Of a DNA stretch of 64,000 nucleotides, positions 25,234 to 36,556 are shown piece by piece. The notes below the pieces were generated by a model. That model searched no databases. It worked only from the letters and a program-made list of their open reading frames with translations, and was not told the DNA's origin. Source of the stretch: Tenebrio molitor (lineage: Eukaryota > Arthropoda > Insecta > Coleoptera > Tenebrionidae); NCBI RefSeq assembly GCF_963966145.1, contig NC_091048.1, positions 20,646,001-20,710,000 of the forward strand, written 5' to 3'. The stretch's first letter is position 1; every line of letters starts with the position of its first letter. The position numbers were made by a program, and so were the translations under genes.

Positions 25234-26324
25234 ATGTCAGATCAATCAGCTGCGACAGAAGTGAATCACAATGGACCTAACGTTCGAGAGGATTTAGTAA
25301 GCAGATTTTTTTAAAAGTTCAATAGTTTTTACATAAACAATATTTAGGTCAACACGGCCGTCAAATTTCTGGAGAACCCAAACGTAATTAAAACGTCACT
25401 AGCAGAACAACAAAGATTTCTTAAACGCAAGGGCTTAACTGAAGAAGAAATTAGACTGGCTTGTGAAAAATCGGGTGCTTATTCTTACCACGAACAGAGA
25501 AGTAGAGGACCACCTGCATTGCCACCAACAATAAACCCTCTAGTTCCATATCCTACCACTGGTCCTGTTCAAATTAGTTTATTTGATAGAATAAGAGAAA
25601 TTGTACATAATGTGGCCATTTTTAGTTTTGTAGGTTACATAGTTTATAAATTTTATGAGGTGAGTAATAACATGAATGTTGTTGTTTAAAACTGGGTATA
25701 TTTTTATTGCAGAAATTTATAGCGCCATTTTTATTTGGGAAGAAAAAGAAAAGTATAGAAGAATCACTAGAAGATTTAGACAAAAATATGAAGGAATCTG
25801 TAAATGAGTTACAAAATAATTTAACTAGCGTTAAAGTTGAAGTAGATAAAATTAATCAGGGAGCGGAGAGCAACACCCAGAGGCAGTTGTCAGACTTGAA
25901 ATCTGAGATTGCTACAGTGAAGGGTCTTCTGTTAAGCCGGTAATTACTAAAAATATAAGATTAGCAAAGTCTACAATGAAAGTATTGTAGTAATCAATTC
26001 CCACCTGTGTCCAAGAGCTCAGTAGTCCGTCCATCAATACCTGCATGGCAGAAAACTAGCATCAGCCAAGATTCTGATGCTGATTCAGATCCAGACAGAA
26101 AAGCTGAAGATCTGTTGGAAGTAGGATCAGGTTCCGGATCTGAACATGAACATAATACCAAGAACAGTGACTCTAGTCTAGATATAATGTAATTTGTTTA
26201 TCATAATTTAAAAAAGAAACTATTAAATTTTAATTTCAGATCATTTTCATCAAAGGATAGTGATTTTAAGAGACACAAACCAAAACATGATGATGATGAT
26301 GACGATGAAGATGACAAAGATTAA
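25234..26324 (+). CDS. Pex14: Peroxisomal membrane protein PEX14 (peroxin-14)
   Basis: PEX14 docks the PEX5-cargo receptor at the peroxisome membrane. Five exons: 25234-25296, 25348-25659, 25713-25939, 25991-26188 and 26240-26324, all GT-AG introns of 51-53 bp, giving 294 residues. The conserved receptor-binding N-domain spans about residues 18-65 (REDLVNTAVKFLENPNV, RFLKRKGLTEEEIRLACE). A Pro-rich linker follows, then a membrane segment at about 107-125 (VHNVAIFSFVGYIVYKFYE). After it come a basic KKKKS stretch, a coiled coil ending GLLLSR, the conserved RNQFPP start of exon 4, and an acidic tail (DDDDDDEDDKD). A stop codon directly follows the exon 3 donor, so the splice is needed for full length. 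Poly(A) signal at 26561-26566. Confidence 0.93.
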
Positions 26325-28298
26325 AATCTTCCACTTACTGACATTAATAATAAGATGATAAATGGTAAATAGGTTACAAAGATAGTGTAATGTTAGAGAG
26401 GGAATCGCTAACTATGAAGTTTTCAGAGTTTACTTTTCATTGGGGGGTAATAATAATGTTGACATTCATTTTGGTTTTAACAGAACAAATTTTTATCTCA
26501 ATAATTTTTTAACTGACAAAACTGACATAACATCTTCCATCATATTTTACTATTGGTGTAAATAAAATATCTCCATTCTACTTAAATAGTTTTTATTTCA
26601 CTGTAAAAGGTCATTTTTATTAGGTACTTTGTTCCAAGTTTGTATTAGAATTACTGTACATTTTTGAAATAAAATATTTACAAAATTAACCTAGCACTAG
26701 AGCTATGAATAATGTCACGTTGTAACTATAACATTTTTTTCTAACATGTATGGAGCCATTTAAATGTAAACAAAGGAAATTTGCCAAATAAGTACAACTG
26801 AACAGAGCGCCCTTAGAAGCACAACTTGAGTCCACTTAACTCAAGCATTAAAAAAAATTGTCATCCAAGTGGACTTAAATTGTGATTGTAATAGTTGAGA
26901 TGCAACTTTCGCCTTTTGAGGCTGTGATTACCTACCATACTTCTAAATGTAACATTCAACACCCTGACATTATTTACCTAAACTAAACTATTCGCGATTA
27001 AGAATTTTTAACAAATCTGTATCAGCGAAGAATTAGCACCTTATAAGACCTAATACTTTCAACAGTAACATTAAGACAGTGTCACGATTTTGTACAAAAT
27101 ATTTACAGGCCAGATATCTAAATTAGATCCTAAATTTTAAAGTAAAATTGTGCTGTTGGCAAGTATTTACTGTTAATTAACTCAGTAGTACTAACGTTTA
27201 TTATTAGTTGTTAGGCTGTCAAATTCAATTGTTATTTCTTAAGTACAGTAACTGCAATTGAATGTTAGTTTGAAGCAAAGGAAAAGATAAATTCAATATC
27301 TTTCATCTAGCGCTAATCGAGGCACCGAATTTATGATATGCTCACTCACTCACATAAATGACAAGTTGATTCCTTAAAAACCTCAGCAATTTTTTCTGAC
27401 AAGCAAAGTCGCCTCGGTTTAGTAAAGCTGTATTGTATAAACTACAGAAAACTACTGTATATACATTATTGTTATAGAGCAGACTACACTCAATAATTTC
27501 AAACACAACCTTATAGTACAAAATCATTGTAGGTATACAATTTTTCAACTATACAAACATTAATATTTTCTGATGCAGAAAATATCGATTTTTAAATATT
27601 AATCTGAGTCTTGGAAAACTTACGCTATTTATTACATTGATTATATGTACACAAGATAAAATTATTAAAATTAATGAACTGAGGTTGAACTTGTTACACA
27701 ATAAAAATGTACTTACTTAACAGACTCAACTATCAACATTTTAACCTTTATTAGTAATGAAATAAGTGTCTTTGGTCTAGAACGGCTCATAATAAAATTC
27801 CGTGAAAGAGTACAACAATTCGTAAAACAAAATTTTGACAAATTATGGAATGGTAAGAGTGTACATCTATCATATGTCGTTCACACTCAAAACTGAAATG
27901 TATACTCCTTCATTGACAATCAAAACCACAAACATCAGCGGCAATAAACTACATAGAAATAAAATAAATAATGCAAAAATTCAAATGAACAATTGAATAT
28001 AAACAATTAAAAATATAAAAATAAACAACAGTTTTGTTTTTAAATATTATTAGTTGTAATGACGTTTACTTCCGATGTGTAGGTAGGAGTGTGGAAGATG
28101 AACAAAGTGTAGGTGACAGACATCACAATTATCTTCACAGATTGAGCACTACGACTGATTGATTACCTGCATTCAACGACATCGTTATCAGGTGTCCCTT
28201 TACATGGCAAAAAAATAAATAAATAAAACGAACAAACAAAAAAATAAATAAAGGCAAAAATGGTGTTGGCTTTTTTTTTCCGAATCTAAAGCCTCTAC
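26325..28298. other. PEX14 3' untranslated region and intergenic DNA
   Basis: AATAAA at 26561-26566 probably ends PEX14 transcripts. The rest is AT-rich, with several other AATAAA-like motifs but no exon or repeat I can recognise. Confidence 0.45.
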
Positions 28299-28344
28299 TG
28301 CGATTGGTTCTCTACTACGCGCCTATCAATTCGGACCAATCGCA
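28299..28344. repeat. Small palindrome, TGCGATTGGT...ACCAATCGCA
   Basis: Ten-base perfect arms around a CG-containing centre (CTACTACGCGCCTATC). Same style as the larger palindromes, downstream of the CTDNEP1 gene. Confidence 0.55.
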
Positions 28345-28531
28345 GACAACGCTTTCGTTGCTGGCATAGAAACGGAGCCTTAGTCGTAAAGAATAGAAAA
28401 AAGCTTGTCTTAACGATTTATTTACTAATCTACAAATAATTTCGTTTAAATCTACAAAAACGAAAAGGACCACTTGCGTGATTTCGCAATCACAACAAAA
28501 TTTATTTTTTAAAACAAACTGTTTTATTCAT

Positions 28532-28721
28532 TCAGTTGCACATTCTTTGCGGAATGCGCGATTTGAATTTTTTAGTGTCTTTGGTTGAATCGAATTCTTG
28601 AACTTGTGTCACGATATTATCGATACAATTTTCGACTTGATCAACGATTTTATTAGGAGTTTCGATTCGATGGATTTTAGTGAAACTGCTGTTAACGGGG
28701 ATATCTGTTCTGTTAGGACGG
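28532..28721 (-). CDS. Alternative last exon of CTDNEP1 (or 3' UTR exon)
   Basis: A CAG acceptor just above 28721 opens this exon. The frame starting C|CGT CCT AAC stays open for 62 codons (RPNRTDIPVNSSFTKIHRIE ... PQRMCN) to a stop at 28532. It would be read if the upstream exon used the donor G|GTAGAA that overlaps the normal TGG-TAG end. If instead the stronger CAG|GTGAGT donor is used, the normal stop is kept and this exon is 3' UTR. TTTATT (minus-strand AATAAA) follows at 28522 and 28501. The 48-base gap to the previous exon is a normal intron size here. Confidence 0.4.
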
Positions 28722-28773
28722 CTGAAATTAAGATGCACTGAATATGGATGAAACTAGCTGAGACTCACCTGTT

Positions 28774-30227
28774 CTACCAAAGCCGATGCAAGTGGAGATT
28801 CCTCGACAACACCGACCGGACGTCCGCCGTGAACCGCAGCGCGTCCAAAACAGGAAGCAGATTGAGCAATGCTACATCTGTGGGATCTGAGAACCACGAT
28901 TTTATTGGGATTGCATTGTCTGCGAAAAAACCACATCTCTCAATTCTCTGTGCTTCTAATAATTTTCAAAACTTTTATTATCACGTCTGAACGGGACGGA
29001 CACCACTCACCGGGATAAGCGCGGTAAGCCCCGGGACTGTTGTCCAGTATAAAAACACTGGAGAGATCGTTGCAAATGGCCCCCAGATCTTTCGTGTACG
29101 AACCGAGATCTGGGGTGCAGTGCTGCCTGTAGAACCGCCTCTGCAGGATCCCTCTGCCGGCATCCAGTTTGTCCGCTACGGCTGCGCCGTAGATCTCCAT
29201 GCTGGCCGTAAAAACCACCAACTCGTACCATTGCGAAACCTACGATTTTCATTTAGAAAATTACAATTCCGACGCGGATTCGATGAGCTTACTATGTCTA
29301 GGAAGAAGTCCACGTGTGGCCTCTTGTGGACAAAAAACCGCACCGGGTGTCGGTCTATCACCACTTTAAGTACGAAATCTGGGGGAGTACCCGGCCTGAC
29401 CGTCTGCCTCACCACACCATCGTGATGCGAGTGTATTAAAGTTTCGTCCAAGTCGAGAACGAGAACCTTTCTCTTCACTATACCTAAACATAAAGTCAGC
29501 ATATCTCAACATCATAATTGACGAGTCTTTCATTACTGTAATTATGCAATGACACAGACTATTCAAAAGACAACTTGCACAATTGCAAAAGTGGGTGAAA
29601 ATTATGGTTGCCAAAATGAATTAAATGAACATGTTTTAGTGCCAAAATCTCAAACTTGGCACTCTTGTAAATTTATTTATAGCGAACCATTAGGTTTTCA
29701 AAGGTAAATTTCATAAAACCCCAATTAAGGGGATCAACCGGACAAATAATTAATCATACTTACTAAGTCTATGTCTTGATAACGGTGATAAGGGAAACAA
29801 ATCGTATTTAACCGACTGATGCTGTATGATCTGAAACGGAAAATTTGAGGATTAAAGGACCGTAATGAAAAAATTGGCCGAATGCCAAATATACAAAAAG
29901 TAAATTTAACCTTGCAACTGTGTCTTACGTGCAATTATAAACCATAATTCAGGTATTTATTTATTGCAGGCAATAAAAATTCATCTCCCATTCACGCTTA
30001 TCTAAATGTCAAAACTGTCAAAACACTGCTATTATTGTTTAAAACAACAATGAATTATGTTCAGCATTTGGCAGGAATTATGAGACGCCTAATGACAGTC
30101 ATTGTTTAGTATTTTTAATACAACTTACAGCTCTAGTTTGCTTTTTTATCATAAAACACAAACATGTCCAAACTCTCGATGCTAAAAGCATAAATGCTCG
30201 TAGTCCCATTTGTAATTGTTTCAACAT
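28774..30227 (-). CDS. Ctdnep1: CTD nuclear envelope phosphatase 1 (Dullard)
   Basis: A haloacid-dehalogenase-type Ser/Thr phosphatase of the nuclear envelope and ER. It dephosphorylates lipin with the partner CNEP1R1 and damps BMP signalling. Five exons on the minus strand: 30129-30227, 29764-29830, 29293-29483, 29011-29239 and 28774-28919, all GT-AG, giving 243 residues as in fly. A hydrophobic N-terminal anchor (about 7-27) precedes SVKYDLFPLSPLSRHRLS. The catalytic DxDxT motif is LVLDLDETL, with Asp66 and Asp68. Later blocks include HPVRFFVHKRPHVDFFLD, FTASMEIYGAAVADKLD, ILDNSPGAYRAYPDNAIP and the C-terminus SRNLHLHRLW. The start is the first ATG of the anchor exon; an in-frame ATG six codons later is an alternative. 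Downstream of SAAL1 on the same strand, 288 bp between coding ends. Confidence 0.93.
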
Positions 30228-30515
30228 TGAAAATATTTTTTTTCCTACACTTTCTCACAATTTAGACACAAGAAGGATACAGTGGGTTTTGTTGATTTGT
30301 TATTTCACTTTACTTATCACATTTTAACTTTTACCCGATTTGTTAACCGCCATTAAAATCGACCCAGAGAGCTTGACACTCTTGTGACAGATGCGCATGC
30401 TCTCATAACCTCAACAAATTAAAGGCCACTGCAATACCAGCTTCCACCACCGCTGTCTTTCAAAAACAAAACAATCTATTGGCAAATTTTTTAATCAGAA
30501 CAAGATTACACATGA
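30228..30515. promoter_or_regulatory. SAAL1 3' end / CTDNEP1 promoter
   Basis: This short gap holds the SAAL1 3' untranslated end (an ATTAAA-type signal on the minus strand near 30488) and the CTDNEP1 leader and promoter. No TATA box seen. Confidence 0.4.
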
Positions 30516-31733
30516 TTAGAGTTCATTCAAAACCGCTTTTAATTTGTTTAAATAATCAAACTCAAAATTAAAGGCCTTGTTCTCGATGTTTAACAACAAG
30601 TTTTTAACATCTTGAACAGGAAATGCCCCAAGATCTTCCCTCAAACGTTCCAAAGATCCTACTGAAATAAAATAACATAACAATTCAGCAATCCATTCAA
30701 AATTTACAGGATCTTTGTCGCTTATAATAAAAAGAATCTGGCATACGGGTACAATAATTATGTACATGTAACTCTCAGGTACAATTTTATAAATATATGT
30801 TAGGGCTTCTATGTAAAATTTGAACTCGTCATCTACAGGCAACAAGTTCCTTTCTGACGCGTAATAATTTAACAAGAGACCCATTTCTTTTGTAAATTCA
30901 CTTAAATTCAATTTCAACTCGTCCACCAGACGATTCACTTTTAAATTATCGATATAGCCACATACATTACAAAGAAATTGAATTAAATATCTAACATTTA
31001 AATGCTGTTCATGTGACACAAATATTTCAAAGTTTGAGTCACAATCAGCATCCCCTTTAACAGTTCGATATGCTGTTACTGCAGACAACAATAACTCTCC
31101 TTTAATAAAATCTACATTTATTTTTGTGTCATCTGTTATTGCAGCCAACGTCTTTAAGGTGATCACTAACAACTCCTTATTTGTAGAACTACACAGTACA
31201 AAATTAAACCTGTCAACATGTTCTTGCTCTATAAATTTTAATTTATCAAACATGAACGATATTGCATGGGTGAAGCGCATCACTTGTGTTAGAATGTAAG
31301 GGTCATCTGAATGCAACAGATGTAAAACGATTTTAATCTCTTCTTCTTTTAAATTTTTTTCACATTTAGCGCACATCAAATTCGCAAATATTCCTACTAC
31401 TATCTCGATAAATCTAGGCTCATTGTATTTGACTAAAGCGGAACACGCTAAAGACGGGTAAGAAACTTGGAACAAATAGCGAGACACGTCTATTTCTTCC
31501 GTCATGTCCCACAAAAAACATAAATTGTCCTCCACTTCGCTGCTCCACTGTAAGTCGGAAAACTGCAACAGGGTGTTCAGGACAAATACTTCGCTGTACA
31601 TTGTATCTCCAATAGCGTCGCCGCGGAGTTTCTTTGCAGTTTCTTGGTCGATTTCGTCCGCAGTAATGTTACTCGAAGCGGTAGCTTCTTCAGGTTCTGG
31701 GTTTTGATCACCCGAGTCTTCGTTTACCTCCAT
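30516..31733 (-). CDS. Saal1: SAAL1 family protein (serum amyloid A-like 1)
   Basis: A single uninterrupted reading frame of 405 residues, similar in length to other insect members and shorter than the human protein (about 470). After an acidic N-terminus come the family blocks GDAIGDTMYSEVFVLNTLLQ, EVEDNLCFLWDMTEEIDVSR and RFIEIVVGIFANLMCA; the rest is Leu-rich helical repeat sequence of ARM type. The human protein is linked to synovial fibroblast proliferation; the insect function is not known to me. The start is the only ATG ahead of the acidic segment. The identification rests on the N-terminal third. Confidence 0.85.
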   Translation of the reverse strand: MEVNEDSGDQNPEPEEATASSNITADEIDQETAKKLRGDAIGDTMYSEVFVLNTLLQFSDLQWSSEVEDNLCFLWDMTEEIDVSRYLFQVSYPSLACSALVKYNEPRFIEIVVGIFANLMCAKCEKNLKEEEIKIVLHLLHSDDPYILTQVMRFTHAISFMFDKLKFIEQEHVDRFNFVLCSSTNKELLVITLKTLAAITDDTKINVDFIKGELLLSAVTAYRTVKGDADCDSNFEIFVSHEQHLNVRYLIQFLCNVCGYIDNLKVNRLVDELKLNLSEFTKEMGLLLNYYASERNLLPVDDEFKFYIEALTYIYKIVPESYMYIIIVPVCQILFIISDKDPVNFEWIAELLCYFISVGSLERLREDLGAFPVQDVKNLLLNIENKAFNFEFDYLNKLKAVLNEL

Positions 31734-31914
31734 TGTTTAGACACTACAAGTTCCGAGAAAGCAAAATATCGATTCACCACATAAATGTTTATCTTTATAT
31801 GTATTCGAAAAATAGGTTAAGTTTTGTTTTGATACTCCTGTCATCTGTCAAACGAACTACGAACATTTAAATTGTATTGTTGGTTGCAGAACACATATTA
31901 AATCTTTATAACAG

Positions 31915-33113
31915 TAGAGGAGAGTTGCCTTATTTGACCGCCTCCAAATTTGGACCACCCATTATTTCCGCTCTGAATGATAAGTGCTCAAATTTGACGC
32001 CAAGATCTGTAATCTCATTATCCATAAAAAAAAATGCCACGTTGCACCCCTTTTGGAAATTGCAATGATAGTGGAGACACAAAATTGTAAACTCTTGCGG
32101 TGTACAGCTATATTTCAAACTGTTTGCTAAGAAAATATTCCCTTCAACTTTAAAGGTAGGTTTCTTATCTTTTATATCCCTCATCTGCAGTTTATTAGCG
32201 ACAATTGAGAGTCAATTGCTCGATGATATTTCAAAAGGTTATTTGTTGTAGTCAAACTTTAATGAAAAATGTGTTGTTTCCTAAAATGGACCAATACAAG
32301 TTGTCGAAATTGGACCGATTATTTTTAGGCACCGATTTTTTTCTTTAGTTTATTGTCATTGGTATTATGTATATATCTTTCTAAATACAAAATCTGATTT
32401 AGAGAAAGCTATAAGAACTTACAGAAATAATGAAGCGGGATTGAACAAATGCTAAAGATAATGTACACAGAGCCACTCTAAAACGTCATTTAGAGAATAA
32501 AAATAAAATCGTCATTGATTAGACAGAGGTATTAGGCAGACCTACTGATTTTGACTGAGAAATAGAAGACCTTCTCGTTCAACATATCTTGAAATTTGAA
32601 GAAAGATAAAGAATCAGCTGTTAAAAGATCGAAAAAAAAACAACAGAAAAAAAATCTTCAAAAAATAAAGTAGTTCTGAATCTGTTCGGAACAAAGCTCC
32701 GAAATAGAGAGCGAAGAGGATGCAGAGTGTTTATATTGTAGAGGTACCTACTTGGGTTCTAAACAAGAAAAGGCTTGTTACAAAGAGTGTTGTCAATGGG
32801 CACACGAAAATGGTGCTGGAGTTGGAGAGGGTGATGATTTCATTTGCGATCTGTGCATGTTATGGGCAATATTAGAGAGACAGGTTCAAATTAGGAACCC
32901 TCCGGTCCAATTTACGAAACCGGTTGCCTAATTTGAAACATATGCAGTTTTCATATTTTTTTTTTGCTAAATACTGTTTCTGTTTATAACATATTCATGT
33001 GTTTCGTTACTACTTAGACACACTAAAGTTATTATTTTTGGATTTCATTAAATAAAAATTACAGTTTTTGATACTGTTTTTGCAAGTGGTCCAATTTAGG
33101 CTACTCTCCCCTA
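31915..33113. mobile_element. pogo/jerky-type TIR element, about 1.2 kb
   Basis: The ends TAGAGGAGAGTTGCCTTATT and AATTTAGGCTACTCTCCCCTA pair with a few mismatches and have TA at both edges. Inner GGACC motifs repeat near both ends. It contains two separated pieces of a pogo-type transposase in plus orientation (32393-32870), so it is an internally deleted, non-autonomous copy. It sits about 200 bp upstream of the first protease-homologue gene. Confidence 0.7.
32393..32870 (+). pseudogene. Fossil pogo/jerky-like transposase
   Basis: At 32393-32610 the plus strand reads, with several stops, the N-terminal psq-type HTH: SDLEKAIRTYRNNEAGLNK, ATLKRHLEN, EVLGRPTDFD and EDLLVQHILKFEER. At about 32700-32870 comes the C-terminal cysteine finger of the same family: AECLYCRGTYLGSKQEKACY, then CCQWAHENGAG and FICDLCM. 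The DDE catalytic domain between them is deleted. Identification is by motif order known from Tigger/jerky transposases. Confidence 0.7.
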
Positions 33114-33231
33114 CAACTTTTTACACTTGGATTTTTTAAACAGGAATCTCAAGGACCAAATATCTAATACTACTAACGTTAGTACCTATTTATTTACAAC
33201 CAAGATTAATGGATTGGTAGTTAATCAAATA

Positions 33232-33237
33232 TATAAA
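33232..33237 (+). promoter_or_regulatory. TATA box of protease homologue 1
   Basis: TATAAA 91 bases before the start codon, consistent with a transcription start near 33262 and a 60-base leader. Strong TATA boxes are usual for abundant secreted insect proteins. Seen only as a motif. Confidence 0.45.
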
Positions 33238-33322
33238 TGGCTTCCTCATCCATTAGATAAAATCCATTTAATAAAGATAATTACTTAATTGCGTTTTTGA
33301 AAATGTATAATCTGTCACGAAA

Positions 33323-34395
33323 ATGAAAACCTTGTTGGCAGTGTTTCTATATTTTTCTTCAGTTTGGTCCAGAATTCCAATCGATCGAGCACCCGGTAGT
33401 ATGTCAATTGGGTTTTTTATTAAATTGTTATTTTAAATTCTCTTCCAGAATCACGAATAATTGGTGGGAAAGAGGCTAACGCCGGTCAATTTCCCTGGCA
33501 AGCGGCCATTTATCTTGAAACTCCTACTGGAAGGTATTTTTGTGGAGGAGCTCTTATAAGCAATCAATGGATTCTGACAGCTGCTCATTGTGTTTATGGG
33601 TACGATCTAAGACAGAAACAAACTTGAAATTTACTTGCAATAGTAAAACTTAATCGTTTAAGTAATTTTAATTAATTACAGTGCGGAACAGTTTACAATT
33701 CAACTGGGATCAAATAATTTACAGTCAAGTGACGATAATCGGTTAATTGTAGCCGCCACAACCTCAGTTGTTCACCCAGATTACAATCCAGACACTCTTG
33801 AACACGATGTCGGTCTTATAAAGCTTCATATGCCAATCACTTTTACAGGTACGATCCCTTAATAGTCATCAAAATCACTTTAATTTATAACTTTGTAGAC
33901 TACATCCAAAAGATCGTTATAGCAAATTTTGGACAAATTTTCGATGGTATTGTAGTAACTGCCACGGGATGGGGTCAAACCAGCGATGGTAACTAATACA
34001 TCTTTCACAACTTGAAATAATGTTAAATTTAGGTACCGCCGGACTTACTAATGAGTTGAATTATGTCGATTTGTCCATCATATCCAATGCTGAGTGTCAG
34101 ATTACTTACGGGACACAAATTAAGAGTGGGATGGTGTGCGCCGTGGGTAATTTCAACGAAGGAATTTGTGTAGTAGGTTTAATAAAGTAATATTTATTCA
34201 TACATTCTGATGTTCGTCAATCAAAAGGGTGATACTGGAGGTCCATTGGTGAAGCCTGGAATTAAAGGAGACCCTCTGCATGTCGGAATTGCAAGTTTTA
34301 TGAGCCAAAACGGATGCGAAACTTCAGAACCCACCGGATATACAAGAACAGATATTTATCATAAGTGGATTTCAAATGTAACCAGTGTTCTGTAA
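33323..34395 (+). CDS. Secreted serine protease homologue 1 (Ser195 replaced by Thr)
   Basis: Chymotrypsin-fold (S1A) protein of 262 residues from six exons: 33323-33395, 33449-33599, 33682-33848, 33899-33988, 34033-34172 and 34228-34395. Signal peptide MKTLLAVFLYFSSVWS, a short propeptide, then a trypsin-type activation site SR/IIGG at residue 27/28. His71 (LTAAHC) and Asp117 (HDVGLIKL) of the triad are present, but the nucleophile motif is GDTGGP, with Thr210 where serine is expected. Asp194, Gly193 and the six cysteines of three standard disulphides remain. Position 189 counts as Gly (EGICVGDT), so it is not a trypsin; the C-terminal block resembles brachyurins. Poly(A) signal AATAAA near 34466. 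Could be inactive, or a weak threonine-dependent enzyme. Confidence 0.9.
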
Positions 34396-34396
34396 A

Positions 34397-34560
34397 GAAT
34401 ACTCATTCAGTTACTTGTTATGGAATGAAAATACATGCAAAACACATAAGAAGCAAGTGTTTCAGAATAAAATATTCCAATCCCAAGAGTGAGAATTTTT
34501 ACTTTCTATTATTAAAAATGATTTCGGAATTATTACATTCACTAACGGTCGTGGAGAATA
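34397..34560 (+). repeat. 3' UTR segment of protease homologue 1, partly duplicated at 35260-35350
   Basis: Two blocks, ATTCAGTTACTTGTTATGGA (34406 on) and TTTACTTTCTATTATTAAAA to CACTAACGGTCGTGGAGAA (34497-34560), recur fused together at 35260-35350. The copy lacks the 70 bases between them, which include the AATAAA signal. Both copies end exactly at a GGTCGTGGAGA palindrome border. Confidence 0.75.
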
Positions 34561-34624
34561 GTATATTGTATATCAAGAGTTGAATTTTCAACACGTGGTA
34601 TACACGATATTTTTCCGACGACCA
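34548..34624. repeat. 77-bp palindromic element with GGTCGTGGAGAA ends
   Basis: Left end GGTCGTGGAGAATAGTATAT, right end ATATTTTTCCGACGACC; between them GTATATCAAGAGTTGAA and TTCAACACGTGGTATAC pair. The shortest complete example of the border motif plus palindrome arrangement seen elsewhere. Confidence 0.7.
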
Positions 34625-34894
34625 CAAAAAAAAAACGCTAATATTCGGCATCCCATCAAACTTCAAATATTATTCGACAGAGCTGCGGACAAAATAATTA
34701 TGCCGTTGCGCGGAGATAGACATCGTTAATCATCGGCCCGTGTACAATATAAAAACACACAGCTGTCGGCCAATCAGATTTCTCAAATTTTTCATTGTAC
34801 ACGGTTAGGCTGTTCGTTCGTGTTCGTGTTGAAATCGTTTGCAATTTTAAATTTTCACTAAGGAAAAACCGTGTGAAATGTGCCATATTTCACA

Positions 34895-35215
34895 GTGGTC
34901 GTCTGAAAAAGTATATTCTGTGTTAGAGTTTGGCAATTTTACCCTTTGGTGTTGCCATGTGTTGTATTACATAGTAGGCATATAATAACAAAACAATTGT
35001 ACTTTTGAGTTGTCATAATAAAGTATTTCGTGTTCGCTGATACTGTATTGCTGATTCATTGAAACTCTCACATTCTGTAACGAGGTTAGAATGAAAATTC
35101 GATCTACGAGTGGAAGATTCCGAGCGCGAGCGTTAGCGAGTGTGAGGAACCACGAGTAGATCGAATTTTCATTCTAACCGAGTAACAGACTGTATTTTCT
35201 CCACGACCATCTGAC
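34895..35215. repeat. Element with GGTCGT borders enclosing a near-perfect palindrome
   Basis: The left border GTGGTCGTCTGAAAAAGTAT and right border TGTATTTTCTCCACGACC are inverted relatives. Inside, at 35075-35190, CTGTAACGAGGTTAGAATGA continuing AAATTCGATCTAC pairs almost perfectly with GTAGATCGAATTTTCATTCT then AACCGAGTAACAG. The tip is CGAGCGCGAGCGTTAGCGAG. Confidence 0.75.
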
Positions 35216-36138
35216 ACTGACAGTTTTGAAATCCATGGCAATCGTTGAGCATAATTATGGAATATTCATTCAGTTACTTGTTATGGAATGTTTACTTTCT
35301 ATTATTAAAAATGATTTCGGAATTATTACATTCACTAACGGTCGTGGAGAAAATATATTCTACTACAATGAAATCTTATTGTACAGGGTTGCGATTATGT
35401 ATGGAACCGGCTCCGTTCTGCTAAAATGGTTTACGCTTGAACCCTGAAATTTTAAATGTACTTAGGACCCATTAAAAGCTACTTATAAAATTAAAAACAA
35501 AAAAAGATCCATAAGTTTTCAAAATAGAAAGGCAACTTGATTTTTTAAAATGGGAACATGGGTTAAATGGGGCATCATTAAAAAGCTATTTTTTTTAGAA
35601 TTAAATGGTAAAATAGGTTTAGTGATTTGTTCGACAGAATCTTAGAAAAAAATTAAAACTTAATTAAAACAAAATAAAAACACGTAAATGAAGCAGCATT
35701 AAAATCCGTCAGAAATTAGAGAAAACCAAACCTAAGGCAGTAGAGAATATCGCAGTTCGTTTATTTCATTTCTCATTGAAACGTCTGATCGAGCATATTA
35801 ACATAAGTTTAATATTTGAAACTTTATCATTCAGTTAGGTATACAGTAGTTGTTTTCTAAGTTTTGTATACTCTTAAAATTTGATATCGCTTCACACACC
35901 TTGCTATAAATGATATCAATGAAACTAAAATGACAAAACTAAACGAAGCAACGAAAATTTAATAAAATATTTCAATTAATATTTGAACAATAGGTATGTT
36001 TCACATTTGTTAAAAAAAAAATGTTTTCTAAGAATCTGTCGAAGAAATTACCAAACCTATTATATCATTTAATTCTAAAAAAATAAGCTTTTTATTTTGC
36101 TTTATATTTTGAAAACTTATGGATAAAAATAGTATATT

Positions 36139-36254
36139 AAAGAACGAGTTTTATAAGGGTTGATTTGGCGCACGAGTCCCAGGTGTAGAAAACGACCAGT
36201 AGGGGAGTTTTCTATGGGACGAGTGCGCCAATGCCCTTATAAAATGAGTTTTTT
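36139..36254. repeat. Quasi-palindrome, 116 bp
   Basis: AAAGAACGAGTTTTATAAGG and GGCGCACGAGTCCCA pair with TGGGACGAGTGCGCC and CCTTATAAAATGAGTTTTTT. The left border is AAAAATAGTATATT. A diverged inverted copy lies at about 41306-41397. Confidence 0.7.
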
Positions 36255-36556
36255 ATGTTATTTTTTAGAATTTGCACCCTTGTTTTTAATTAAAAAAAAT
36301 AATTTTTCAAAATTCTGGGGAATTTTGTATTAATTGGTAATTCAAGGTAACGGATGCAACTACATCTGCAACAGATGTTAAAAAGTAGAGTTTGAACGTT
36401 AATATTGGAAGTTTTTCGGTGTTAATGACAATAATACACTGAAACATTGATAAAAAATTTCTTAGAGATCCATTAAACTATGAGTGCTTTAATAGATAGC
36501 CATAAACAACTCCAAATTGAATACAATAGTAGACCTATTAGAGACGCAAATTCTAA

